A stretch of DNA of 64,000 bases from assembly GCA_963745775.1 (NCBI GenBank), contig CAVUYY010000008.1, positions 620,001 to 684,000 on the forward strand. Direction: 5' to 3'. The notes under the pieces are model-generated. The model had not been told where the DNA came from. It saw nothing but the letters and a program-made list of their open reading frames with translations, and made no database searches. Of the stretch, positions 29,194 to 37,797 are shown piece by piece (the first letter of the stretch is position 1; each line of letters starts with the position of its first letter). A program made the translations under genes and the position numbers. The DNA comes from Gaiellasilicea sp963745775. GTDB lineage: Bacteria > Actinomycetota > Thermoleophilia > Gaiellales > Gaiellaceae.

Positions 29194-29517
29194 TCATCCG
29201 GTCGTGACGGACTTGGCGAAGAGCACCAGGACGCTGAGCTGCTCGTAGCCGCGGAAGCGGTGCTCGACCCCGGCCGGCACGAAGACCGCCTTACCTGCCT
29301 CGAGCTCCACACTCTCACCGTCGATCTCGAGCACGCCGCTTCCCTCGAGGACGATGTAGACCTCGTCGTCTTCGTGAGGTTGCTGGCGATCGGGCTCGGG
29401 CGCGACGAGGACGTAGACGCCGAGCTCGAGACCCGGCGAGGCGTGGACGATCTCGTAGCCGCCCTCGCCTGCGGCGAGACGGCGTCGAACCAGATCGAAG
29501 TCGATGCTGTGGGCCAT
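29194..29517 (-). CDS. Cupin-domain protein
   Basis: This 107-residue single cupin has metal-site motif 1, QQPHEDDEVYIVLEG (His, Asp/Glu) and motif 2, AVFVPAGVEHRF. Small cupins of this kind bind Fe, Mn or Zn and may be dioxygenases or sensors. ATG 29517 follows an AAGGAG ribosome site. It is upstream of the NirK-like gene on the same strand but separated from it by 129 bp. Confidence 0.8.
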   Translation of the reverse strand: MAHSIDFDLVRRRLAAGEGGYEIVHASPGLELGVYVLVAPEPDRQQPHEDDEVYIVLEGSGVLEIDGESVELEAGKAVFVPAGVEHRFRGYEQLSVLVLFAKSVTTG

Positions 29518-29536
29518 GGCTTCTCCTTGTAGCAAT

Positions 29537-29565
29537 GTCAAGGGCGGCCCAGGGCCGCCCTTGAC
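29537..29565. terminator. Hairpin terminator
   Basis: A 13-bp perfect stem (GTCAAGGGCGGCC / GGCCGCCCTTGAC) with loop CAG lies just past the 3' end of the 29584-30184 gene and before the cupin gene on the minus strand. Confidence 0.65.
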
Positions 29566-29583
29566 GGAGGCGCGGAGTGAGGA

Positions 29584-30184
29584 CTAGGCCGCGGCGGGCG
29601 TCTCGCGGAGTGACGCCTGGCGCTTGGCGGAGGACGCCAACTCGCGGCGGTGAAGCGTGCCGAGTGCGAGGACGATGAAGCCGATCCCGCTCAGGAGCAA
29701 CGCGACACCGACGACGATCCCGAAGAGCGCCATCTGCTCGGCCATGTAGCTGACGTTCAGCGCGGTCGAGAGCGCGGTCGCGGTGATCCAGGTGTTGCGA
29801 GCCGAGTTCGAGATCGGGCTCCCCGTCTCGTCCTTCAGAGCGGCGGCCTCGTCACTCGTGCCGGCCGGGTTCTTCGGGTCGTCGGCGGAGACGAACCGCC
29901 CCATCTGGGCGTACGTCAGGCCGCCGGAGCCCTCGAGCGCGTGCTCGTGGATGACCTGGGCGAAGGCCCTGGCCTGCGTGCCGTTCGTGACCTGCTCGTC
30001 GGCCCAGCTGGACGCGAACTTGGCGACTGCTGGGTCGTCGGCGGCGCCGAAGATGATCTGCTCCTGCCTGAGGCTGTCGCGGACTGTCGCGCGGCCGTCG
30101 ACGCCCATGTAGATCGCAGCGGCGCCGAAGACGCACCAGCACCAGTCCTGCCACGATCCCGCCGATCTCGAAGAGCTTCCTCAT
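29584..30184 (-). CDS. Two-helix membrane protein of unknown function (one frame break)
   Basis: N-terminal MRKLFEIGGIVAGLVLV... and C-terminal LFGIVVGVALLLSGIGFIVLALGTL are membrane helices enclosing a roughly 110-residue extracytoplasmic loop (VRDSLRQEQIIFGAADDPAVAKFASSW, AFAQVIHEHALEGSGGLTYAQM). The frame breaks at about 30125; removing one C from GTGCGTCTTC joins the two parts as FGAAAIYMGVDGRATVRDSL. It could be a sensor or a subunit of a membrane redox complex; I do not recognise it. A perfect palindromic element lies 85 bp upstream, tying it to the putative regulon. Confidence 0.65.
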
Positions 30185-30268
30185 CGTCGTGCCTCCCTCG
30201 GTTCGATGTGTGCCTTCAAGCTAGAACCGCAGCGGCGCGTCTCTATCCGGGGCGAACGACAGACCGGT

Positions 30269-30283
30269 TGCGGGTTAGCCGCA
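30269..30283. promoter_or_regulatory. Palindromic element TGCGGGTTAGCCGCA (copy 4)
   Basis: A perfect inverted repeat TGCGG-N5-CCGCA lies 85 bp upstream of the 29584-30184 gene. Its half-sites are identical to those at 22642, but the spacer is one base shorter. The rest of the 240-bp gap (30185-30424) shows nothing recognisable. Confidence 0.45.
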
Positions 30284-30424
30284 GGTCTTCTGCGGCCCGA
30301 CTTGGAGGGCGACGAGCCGGTCGAGGATCTCCCCCGCGACGCGGCAGCTCCTGTCCTGGCTGCGGCAACGCCGCGGACTCTCGCGGAGGAACGCGGCGAA
30401 GGTGCGTCGTAGCGTCAGCCGGAG

Positions 30425-31592
30425 GTGGCGCCCACACCCTCCAGCCCTGCCGCTCGAGCACGAAGCCGTCCCGCGCGAATCGCGGCCGGGTGCGGGCTGC
30501 TCGCGCCGATCGTGATCGTCGCGCTCACGCTCAGCAGCGGCGACTCGGCGGCTGGGCGAAGCGGCGGCGAGCCCGTGGCCGCGACGCGGAAGCAGGCGCC
30601 GTCGACTCGCCGGGCCGAGCCTCGGACTGCCGTCGTCGAGATCGCCGCAACCGGTGACATCGCGCTCGGCTGCGACGCCGGAGCTGCCTCCCGACGGCGG
30701 CGCGTTCCCTCTTCGCGGGCGTCGAGCCGGAGCTTCGAGGCGACCTCGTCCTCGGCAATCTCGAGACCGCGCTCACCGACACCGGCACCTCCAAGTGCGA
30801 CCGCGGCAGCACGGACTGCTTCAGCTTCCGGGCGCCGCCCGCGTACGCCCGGCACCTGAAGGCGGCGGGGTTCACGATGCTCAACCTCGCCAACAACCAC
30901 TCGTTCGACTACGGCGCCACCGGTCAGGCGGAGACGGTCGCGGCGCTCGACGCGGCCCGGCTCCGGTACACCGGTCGCCCGGGCGAGATCGCCTATCAGC
31001 AGAGTCGGCGGCGTGCGGATCGCGGTCGTCGGCTTCGCCCCCTATCCCTGGGCGCAGGATCTGCGCGATCTCGAAGACGCACGGCGAATCGTGCGCCGGG
31101 CGTCGAGCCGCAGCGGATCTCGTCGTCGTCACGATGCACGCCGGCGCGGAAGGGAACGCATCGACCCACGTTCCGTTCGGAGTCGAGCTCCACCTCGGCG
31201 AGCAGCGCGGCGACACGCGGGCGTTCGCGCACGCCGTCGTGGATGCCGGCGCCGATCTCGTGCTCGGGCACGGGCCGCACGTTCTCCGCGGGCTCGAGTG
31301 GTACCGCGGCCGGCTCGTCGCCTACAGCCTCGGCAACTTCGCCTCGTACCGCAACTTCGCCCTCGCCGGCCCTTCGGGCGTCAGTGGGATCCTCCGGGTC
31401 TCGCTGGGCGGCGACGGCAGCTGGCGCGGCGGACGGCTCGTGCCCGTTCGACTCGTCGGCGACGGCACTCCGGAGCTCGATCGACGAGACACCGCCGTCG
31501 ACGCGATCCGCGCGCTCTCGGAGACCGACTTCGGGGGGCGTGCCATGCAGATCGAGCCGGACGGCGCACTCAGCCCGCCCGCGTCCGACTAG
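30425..31592 (+). CDS. CapA-family metallophosphatase-like protein (three frame breaks)
   Basis: After an N-terminal hydrophobic segment, the protein has the CapA/PgsA order: IAATGDIALG, VLGNLETALTD, FTMLNLANNHSFDYG, VRIAVVGFAPYPW, VVVTMHAGAEGN, DLVLGHGPHVLRGLEWYRGRLVAYSLGNF. These hold the metallophosphoesterase-like Asp, Asn and His residues. CapA proteins act in poly-gamma-glutamate or capsule synthesis. Frame shifts are required at about 30695, 31008 and 31105. Its stop shares a CTAG with the convergent solute-binding protein gene. Confidence 0.8.
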
Positions 31593-32384
31593 CGCAGCGC
31601 AGGCAGCTTCGAGGTGTCGGTTCCGAGCCAGCGCTTACGGAGGCGCTCGAGGGTGCCGTCCGCGGTGAGCCCGCGGAGAGCCGCGTTCAGCCGCGGTCGC
31701 AGCGCGCTGCCCTTCTCGAGCGCGATCCCGTAGCGCTCGTTCGTCGCGATCCGCCCGATCAGCGGGCCGTAGCGATCGGGCGCCTGGCGGCGGAGCACCG
31801 CGAGCGCGGGAGCATCGGCGACGATCGCATCGCAGCGCTTCGTGAACAGCTCGTACGAGAGCTTCGACGGATTCTCGAGCAGCCGCACCTTCTTGGTCGG
31901 CTTGATCCGCTCGAGCACGAGCTGACCGCCGGTGGTCGCGCGCTCGGCGCAGAGCTGGAGCGGGCGGAGCGCCGCGATCGACGTCGGCCGCTTCAGGTCG
32001 AGCCGGATCAGCACGCCCTGATCCGCTGCGAGGTACGGCGTCGAGAAGTCGACGCGCTGCGCGCGCGCCGGCGTCACCGAGATCTCCGCCAGCGCGATGT
32101 CCCAGTCCTTGCGACCGGCCGCGAGAAGCGTCGAGAAGAGCGCCTCGTTGACGAAGCGCACCCGCCTGAGCTCCATCCGCTTCGCGAGCTCGCGCGCCAG
32201 GTCGATCTCGAAGCCCTTCGCCAGCACGACGTCGCGGCCGCGTGCCGCACCGACCTGGAAGCCCGCGCTCGGCATCGAGACCCCGACGACGAGCTCGCCG
32301 GGCGTCTTCGTCGGCGGGGGCGCCGCGCTCGCAGGCAAGACCGAGGATCGCCGCGACCGCAAGTACTCCGGCGAGCGTCCTCAT
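31589..32384 (-). CDS. Amino-acid-type ABC solute-binding lipoprotein (one frame break)
   Basis: MRTLAGVLAVAAILGLAC is a lipoprotein signal with the lipobox Cys at residue 18. The mature part is an SBP_bac_3 domain: GELVVGVSMPSAGF, KGFEIDLARELAKRM, WDIALAEISVTPARAQRVDFSTPY, and ERYGIALEKGSALR. The break (about 32335) is just after the lipobox; a lost GC would restore it. No permease or ATPase is adjacent, so the partners are elsewhere or it is a sensor-type binding protein. It lies 14 bp downstream of the L,D-transpeptidase gene. Confidence 0.85.
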
Positions 32385-32397
32385 CGGGCCAGAGCTT

Positions 32398-33489
32398 TCA
32401 TCGTGACTGCCCGAGCACGGTCACGAGCGTCCCGACGGGAATCTGGCGGTAGAGCCACTCGGCGTCCCACCCGGGGACGCGGGCGCAGCCGTGCGAGGCG
32501 GGATACGGCGGCACGTCGGGATACTCGTGGAACGCGTAGCCGCCGACGATGTAGGTCGCCCACGGGAGCCACACCTTGTACGGCACCGACCAGGAGCGCT
32601 CTTCCTTCCGCGAGATCCGGTACGAGCCGGTAACCGTCTCGAAGCCCGGCTTGCCCGTCGAGACGTCGACCGCGCGCGTGACCCGGTCGCCGTCGATCAC
32701 CAGCGCCAGCTGGCGGTCGAGCAGGAGCTCGATTCGATGGCCCGTGCCCCGGTTGATCGGCGTCGGCCGCGTGGCCTTCGCGAGCGCGGCCTGCGTCGCG
32801 GGCCCGACCGCGCCGTCGCGCGAGAGCCCGAACCACTTCTGGAACGCGACGATTCCCGACGTCGTCCGCGGGCCGGGCTTCCCGTCCACCGAGTCGCGGG
32901 TCAGGAAGCCGAGCTCGTCGAGGCGCTGCTGAACCGCACGGATCTGGTCGGACTCGCTGCCCGACGGCGGCGGCGGGGGAGTCGTCGGCGGCGGCACGTT
33001 CGGCGCTGCGACCGCTTTCGCCGTGATCGGATAGCGGGTGACGATGCCGGGGAAGAGCCCGAGCGGGGTGCCGCCCTTGACGAGCAGCTTGACCGAGCGG
33101 ACGTTCGGGTAGCGCGTTGCGGTCAGGACGATCTGGGCGACGCGGGCGGAGAGGCTCTCGACGTTCGTCCCGGCTGCGAACTTCTCCCCGAGGTCGATCG
33201 TCGCGACTCCGCCGGCGACGCGCACCGACCGGAGCGGCGTCGAGGCCGGGATCTGCGTCGTCAACTCGCGCTTCTTCTCGGAAGCAGTGGGCCCGGCCAA
33301 CACGGCCCGGAGCGCCGCTTCGAGCGAGGAGCCCGGCCGCTCGACGTACCCGACCTGCTCGCCCTGGAGGAACGCGACCTTGACCTTCGGCGTCGCGGCG
33401 GACGAGCCTCCGACCGCCAGGGAGAGGGTCACGGCGACGATCGAGAGCGAGGACAAGGATGGGTGCAGCCTTGGACAGAACCTGATCAT
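32398..33489 (-). CDS. L,D-transpeptidase with GerMN and peptidoglycan-binding domains
   Basis: The 363 residues comprise a signal peptide (1-31), a GerMN-like domain (about 36-150: VKVAFLQGEQVGYVERPGSS, GVATIDLGEKF), a Pro-rich linker, a PG_binding_1 domain (about 175-240: VQQRLDELGFL...FQKWFGL), and a YkuD catalytic domain with HEYPDVPPYPASHGCARVPG near the C-terminus (catalytic Cys in SHGC). It would make 3-3 peptidoglycan crosslinks. ATG 33489 (MIRFCPRLHP) is preferred to the longer open frame because the signal peptide starts there. It is intact. Confidence 0.88.
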   Translation of the reverse strand: MIRFCPRLHPSLSSLSIVAVTLSLAVGGSSAATPKVKVAFLQGEQVGYVERPGSSLEAALRAVLAGPTASEKKRELTTQIPASTPLRSVRVAGGVATIDLGEKFAAGTNVESLSARVAQIVLTATRYPNVRSVKLLVKGGTPLGLFPGIVTRYPITAKAVAAPNVPPPTTPPPPPSGSESDQIRAVQQRLDELGFLTRDSVDGKPGPRTTSGIVAFQKWFGLSRDGAVGPATQAALAKATRPTPINRGTGHRIELLLDRQLALVIDGDRVTRAVDVSTGKPGFETVTGSYRISRKEERSWSVPYKVWLPWATYIVGGYAFHEYPDVPPYPASHGCARVPGWDAEWLYRQIPVGTLVTVLGQSR

Positions 33490-33568
33490 AATCAGCGCGA
33501 GCTTGTGCGAGCCGAGGCTTGTAGGCGAGACTCGCATCGCCGCTGTCCCACATCGCTCAGGAGGTTCG

Positions 33569-34270
33569 ATGAACGACGACAACCGCAGGTATGTGGCCGA
33601 GCTGCTCGGCACGTTCACGCTGGTCTTCGGAGGCTCGCTCGCCATTCTCTCGGCCGGGACGCTGCAGGAGCCGATCCTCGTGGCGGTCGCGTTCGGCTTC
33701 GGCCTCTCGCTCCTCGCCGGTCTCTACGCCTTCGCGGAGATCTCCGGCGGCCACTACAACCCGGCCGTCTCGCTCTCGATGTTCCTCTCGGGCCGGCTCG
33801 AGTCTCGCGATCTCATCGCCTACTGGATCGCCCAGTTCGCGGGTGGCGTCCTCGCCTCGCTCGCCGTGCTCGCGGCCTTCAGTCGCACCGACGTCGCCGG
33901 CACGGTCACGGCGGTGGGGGTCGGGGCGTCGGCCTGGGATGCGCTCTGGCTCGAGGTGCTCTTGACCGCGATCTTCGTCGCCGTGATCCTCCACTCGTCC
34001 AAGAGCGAGCGCGTTCAGGGCACGGCCCTCCTCGCGATCCCGCTCGCCCTCGTCGCGGTCCACCTGGCGGCGATTCCGATCAGCGGTGCCTCCGTCAACC
34101 CGGCGCGCTCGTTCGGACCCGCGCTCGTCGGAGGTGAGTGGAGCGACCTCTGGATCTACTTCGTCGGGCCGTTCGCCGGCGGCGCGCTCGGAGCCGCCGC
34201 CTACGGGTTCCTCTATCCCGAGGACGAGATCGCGGAGACCGAGGTGGCTGTCGTCGACGTGGAGCGCTGA
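33569..34270 (+). CDS. Aquaporin family (MIP) channel
   Basis: The 233 residues have six membrane helices and both NPA boxes: GGHYNPAVS (Asn64) and SGASVNPARS. It resembles the AqpZ-like water channel group more than the glycerol facilitators, which have NPARD; that part is inference. ATG 33569 follows CAGGAGG. It is divergent from the L,D-transpeptidase gene and 5 bp upstream of the hydrolase gene. Confidence 0.93.
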   Translation: MNDDNRRYVAELLGTFTLVFGGSLAILSAGTLQEPILVAVAFGFGLSLLAGLYAFAEISGGHYNPAVSLSMFLSGRLESRDLIAYWIAQFAGGVLASLAVLAAFSRTDVAGTVTAVGVGASAWDALWLEVLLTAIFVAVILHSSKSERVQGTALLAIPLALVAVHLAAIPISGASVNPARSFGPALVGGEWSDLWIYFVGPFAGGALGAAAYGFLYPEDEIAETEVAVVDVER

Positions 34271-34275
34271 GCGCG

Positions 34276-35199
34276 GTGCGCGGGCGGCGCCTCGGGCGGG
34301 GACTCCTCGTCGGGGCGGCGCTTGCGCTCGTTCTCTACGTCGGCGTCTCCTGGCTGTTCTCGGAGCGCTTGATCGCACCGGATCCGCGGCCGCTCGGCTC
34401 GGTCGACGCGGCGGACTACGGCCTGCCGAAGCCCGAGGCGACGACGGTTCCCGGAGACGGCGTGCGCCTCGCCGCCTGGTACTTCGACAATCCGAGGCGC
34501 GAACGATGCGCCGTTGTGATGCTCCACGGCTTCGGCGGTCAGCGAGCCGAGGTGGTGGCGCCGACGTCGATCTTCTGGAGGCGCGGCTGCGACCTCCTCC
34601 TCTACGACGCGCGCGGCCACGGCGAGAGCTCGCCGGCGCTGCTCAGCTTCGGCGCGAACGAGCGGCGAGACCTCAAGCTCGTCGTCGACTGGCTGGCGAG
34701 GCGCACGGAGCTGCCGCAGAGCCGGATCGGGCTGATCGGCTGGTCGTACGGCGCGGCGACGGCGATCCAGGCGGCGGCCGAGCTGCCTGAGATCGCGTTC
34801 GTCGTCTCCGATTCCTCGTTCTCGAGCCTCGGCGACATCACACGCGTCCAGGCGGAGGAGCAGTTCGGGACGTGGGCGAAGATCTTCGTTCCCGGCGCGC
34901 TCGTCGTCTCAGGGATTCGGGCGGGGTTCGACGCCCGCGACGCCGCTCCGATCGACGCGATCGGCGACGTCCAGGCTCCCGTGCTCCTCGTGCACTCGCG
35001 CCAGGACGAGTTCACGCCGGTTGAGCACTCGGAGCGGATCTACGAACGCTCCGACCAGGCGCGAGCCCGACTCGTGATCCCCGACTGGGCGGCTGCTCAT
35101 GCGCGCTCCTACACCGAGGCTCCGCTTGCGTACACCGCTGTCGTCGATCGCTTCCTCGCCGAGCTCGTGCCCGGATTCGGCGTCCGGCTGGAGCGATGA
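34276..35199 (+). CDS. Membrane-anchored alpha/beta hydrolase
   Basis: The 307 residues start at GTG 34276. There is an N-terminal membrane helix (GLLVGAALALVLYVGVSWLF), then an alpha/beta hydrolase with oxyanion segment MLHGFGGQ, nucleophile elbow GWSYGA (Ser), acid in VHSRQDEFTP and a His near AAHARSY. It resembles the BEM46/YqkD group of peptidase-like or esterase proteins. The substrate is unknown. It is probably cotranscribed with the aquaporin gene. Confidence 0.87.
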   Translation: MRGRRLGRGLLVGAALALVLYVGVSWLFSERLIAPDPRPLGSVDAADYGLPKPEATTVPGDGVRLAAWYFDNPRRERCAVVMLHGFGGQRAEVVAPTSIFWRRGCDLLLYDARGHGESSPALLSFGANERRDLKLVVDWLARRTELPQSRIGLIGWSYGAATAIQAAAELPEIAFVVSDSSFSSLGDITRVQAEEQFGTWAKIFVPGALVVSGIRAGFDARDAAPIDAIGDVQAPVLLVHSRQDEFTPVEHSERIYERSDQARARLVIPDWAAAHARSYTEAPLAYTAVVDRFLAELVPGFGVRLER

Positions 35200-35201
35200 G
35201 C

Positions 35202-35226
35202 GGGGGCGCCCAGAGCGGGCGCCCCC
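35202..35226. terminator. Bidirectional hairpin terminator
   Basis: A 10-bp perfect stem (GGGGGCGCCC / GGGCGCCCCC) with loop AGAGC lies in the 40-bp gap between two convergent genes. Confidence 0.65.
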
Positions 35227-35239
35227 ACCTTCGCTGCGA

Positions 35240-36310
35240 TCAGCCGGGGATGATCGCGACCTGGACGAGCCGGCGGCTCGAGACACCCGCGAGGATGTCC
35301 TCGCCGGGCTTCCGGGTGCGCAAGAAGAACTGCACCGCGGTTCCGGGCGTCAGCGCGAGCCGCTCAGTGGCGCGAACGCTGATCGTGGCGATCCCCCGCG
35401 AGTCGGTGGTCGTCTCGGGAGCGACCGTGACGCGGCCGAACGGAACCGCGGTCGCGTAGACGAGCGCACCCTGGACAAGACGCCCACGGGTGTCGTTGAC
35501 CCGAATCCGCAGCGTCACCGGATCTGTGCGGTTCCGGAACGGCGTTGCCGAGAAGTTGCTCATCACGAGCCGATCCGGAAGCGAGACGCTCGAGATCGGG
35601 ACCGCCGTGCCGCCACCGCCTCCGCCACCCGCGGCGCGCACGACGGCGGTCGGATTCGAGATCGCGGTCGACGAGCCGCGCGGGTTCGTCGCCCGCACCT
35701 GGACGCGAAGCGTGCGGCCCTGGTCGGCCGAGCGAACGCCGTACGTGCGGCCGCGAGCGCCGGTATCCGTGCAGCCGGAGCCGGCCGCGTCGCACTGCAG
35801 CCAGCTGTACTGGAAGTTCGGCGCGCCGGTCCAGTTGCCGGCGTCGGCGGTCAGCGTCTCACCGACCGTCGCGGTGCCTGAGATCGAGGGCTCCTTCGTG
35901 TTCTGAGGCGTCGTGTTGTCGGCGATCACCGGCGTCGGCCGGGAGTTGGCCGTCCCGTTCCCGTCGGCGTTCTGCGCCGTGACCAGCGAGACGATCGTCC
36001 GGCCGACGTCCGCCTGGACGAGCCGGTAGCGCCGTCCGGTCTCGCCCGAAATCAGGACGCAATTGGCGCCGTTCGAGTCGCACCGCTGCCAGCGGTAGCT
36101 GAACGACGTCGGGTCGTTGGCCCAGAGGCCGTTGCTCGTGGTCAGCGTCGAGCCCTGACGGTAGACGCCGTCGATCGTCGGCGGCGAGGTCGAGCGCGGA
36201 GCCGCCGCCAGCGCCGTGGCGGCCGCGACGAGCCCCGTCAACGTGACTGCGAGGAGCGCGACGAGCGCCCCCCGTCTGTGCGATCGGGTCTTGCGCTTTC
36301 CAGCTTGCAT
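35240..36310 (-). CDS. Secreted protein with two tandem Ig-like repeats
   Basis: The 356 residues comprise a signal peptide (about 1-36) and two tandem repeats of about 90 residues (about 42-130 and 135-225). Each has the pattern P.I.G...G.TLT...G.W......Y.W..CD..G..C......R.Y...D.GRT, with a Cys pair. An eight-Gly linker follows, then a C-terminal beta domain (VTLRIRVNDTRGRLVQGALVY) like bacterial Ig or carboxypeptidase-regulatory folds. It is probably a surface or matrix protein. ATG 36310 has an AGGAGG site upstream. It is intact. Confidence 0.75.
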   Translation of the reverse strand: MQAGKRKTRSHRRGALVALLAVTLTGLVAAATALAAAPRSTSPPTIDGVYRQGSTLTTSNGLWANDPTSFSYRWQRCDSNGANCVLISGETGRRYRLVQADVGRTIVSLVTAQNADGNGTANSRPTPVIADNTTPQNTKEPSISGTATVGETLTADAGNWTGAPNFQYSWLQCDAAGSGCTDTGARGRTYGVRSADQGRTLRVQVRATNPRGSSTAISNPTAVVRAAGGGGGGGTAVPISSVSLPDRLVMSNFSATPFRNRTDPVTLRIRVNDTRGRLVQGALVYATAVPFGRVTVAPETTTDSRGIATISVRATERLALTPGTAVQFFLRTRKPGEDILAGVSSRRLVQVAIIPG

Positions 36311-36447
36311 TCCAATCCTCCTGTTTTCCCTGCATCGAACAGAGCAGCTAGTTATGGCCTTGGCCCAGTTGTCGGAAAACCGCTTACAAAGAGGCTTTAC
36401 GAAAACCTTCCACTGGCCCGTGGAGTCTGCGAGGATCGCGAAAGCAG

Positions 36448-36807
36448 ATGGCCGCCTTCACGATCCTCCACCTCGACGACTTCGAGCGCCCGTTCCCGAA
36501 GTGGGCGCTCGCGCGCAAGAGCCTCGGGCTGACCTCGTTCGGGATGAACGTCGTCGAGCTGCCACCGGGCGAATCGATTCCCGAGCACGACGAGGTCGCA
36601 AGCGACCAGGAGGAGGTCTTCATCGTCCTCTCCGGCGACGCGACGGTCGTGATCGACGGCGAGGATCACCCGGCGCGCGCAGGGACGTTCGCGCGGCTCG
36701 ACCCCGAGCCGACCCGAACCGTCGCGAACAAGAGCGACGGCGACGTTACCCTGCTGATCGTCTCGGCGCCGCGAACGAGCGGCTACACGCCCCTTCCCTG
36801 GGCGTAA
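36448..36807 (+). CDS. Cupin-domain protein
   Basis: The 119 residues form a single cupin: PPGESIPEHDEVASDQEEVFIVLSG (motif 1) and AGTFARLDPEPTRTV (motif 2). In motif 2 the usual His is replaced by Thr/Arg, so metal binding may be altered. It is 4 bp upstream of the nitrilase gene and probably in the same transcript. The function is unknown. Confidence 0.75.
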   Translation: MAAFTILHLDDFERPFPKWALARKSLGLTSFGMNVVELPPGESIPEHDEVASDQEEVFIVLSGDATVVIDGEDHPARAGTFARLDPEPTRTVANKSDGDVTLLIVSAPRTSGYTPLPWA

Positions 36808-36811
36808 CCGC

Positions 36812-37753
36812 ATGCACGAGCCGCTGACCGTCGCGTGCTGCCAGGTCGAGCCCGCGATCTTCGATCGAGCTGCGACGCTCGACCGGCTCGCGGAACGCAC
36901 GGCCGAGGCGGCCGCAGCAGGCGCGGGGCTCGTCGTCTTCCCGGAGACCTTCATTCCCGCCTATCCGACCTCGGCGTGGGCGAAGGCGCTCGCCGGCTGG
37001 GCGGATCCGCGGGCGAAGGCGGCGTTCGCGCTCCTGCACCGAGAGTCGCTCGCGGTGCCTGGCCCCGACGCCGACAGGCTGGGCGAGATCGCCCGCGAGC
37101 ACGGCGTCTGGCTCGTCACCGGGATCAACGAGGTCGATCCCGCCCGTCCGGGCACGATCTACAACTCGCTGCTCTACCACTCGCCTGCAGGCGAGCTCGC
37201 GCTCCACCACAGGAAGCTCGTGCCGACGAACCACGAGCGCCTGATCTGGGGCCAGGGCGACGGGCGCGGGCTGCGCGCGCTCGAGACGCCGATCGGGCGG
37301 ATCGGCGGCCTGATCTGCTGGGAGAACTACATGCCGCTCGCGCGCTTCGCGCTCTACGAGTCAGGCGTCGAGCTCTACATCGCCTCGACGGCCGACGACG
37401 GCGATGCCTGGCAGGCGACGCTCGTCCACATCGCCCGCGAGTCGAGGGCATTCGTGATCGCGCCGTGCCACTTCCAGCGGGCGGGCTCGTATCCGGCGGA
37501 CTTCCCGCTTCTCGACGAGCTCGAGGGGCGCGACGTCCTCGGCCGGGGAGGCAGCGCGATCCTCGGTCCGGACGGCGCGTATCTCGCCGGGCCGCTCTAC
37601 GACGAGGAGGGAATCCTCTACGCCGAGCTCGATCCGGCGCGCCTCGCCGAGGAGCGGCAGCGCTTCGATCCAGCCGGTCACTACCACCGGCCGGACGTGC
37701 TCGGCCTGACCGTGACCTTGCCAGACGGCCTGGGCGGCTCTACTCTGATCTGA
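36812..37753 (+). CDS. Nitrilase (carbon-nitrogen hydrolase)
   Basis: The 313 residues have the complete Glu-Lys-Cys triad: Glu45 (FPETF), Lys135 (HHRKLVPT) and Cys169 (ICWENYMP). CWENYMP and the WGQGDGRG segment are typical of true nitrilases (EC 3.5.5) rather than amidases of the superfamily, so it should hydrolyse organic nitriles to acids and ammonia. The gene is intact. Confidence 0.9.
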   Translation: MHEPLTVACCQVEPAIFDRAATLDRLAERTAEAAAAGAGLVVFPETFIPAYPTSAWAKALAGWADPRAKAAFALLHRESLAVPGPDADRLGEIAREHGVWLVTGINEVDPARPGTIYNSLLYHSPAGELALHHRKLVPTNHERLIWGQGDGRGLRALETPIGRIGGLICWENYMPLARFALYESGVELYIASTADDGDAWQATLVHIARESRAFVIAPCHFQRAGSYPADFPLLDELEGRDVLGRGGSAILGPDGAYLAGPLYDEEGILYAELDPARLAEERQRFDPAGHYHRPDVLGLTVTLPDGLGGSTLI

Positions 37754-37797
37754 CAACCGAGCTGCGGCACGAGTCAATTGAGTCACGGGGGAACGTG

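Noticed and set aside
30243..30461. Minus-strand open frame upstream of the CapA gene
   Set aside because: It is Arg/Pro-rich, has no start signal and no recognisable domain, and overlaps the CapA start.
34138..35199. Hydrolase with about 46 extra N-terminal residues
   Set aside because: The extra part is an out-of-frame shadow of the aquaporin gene. GTG 34276, 5 bp after the aquaporin stop, gives a normal membrane anchor.
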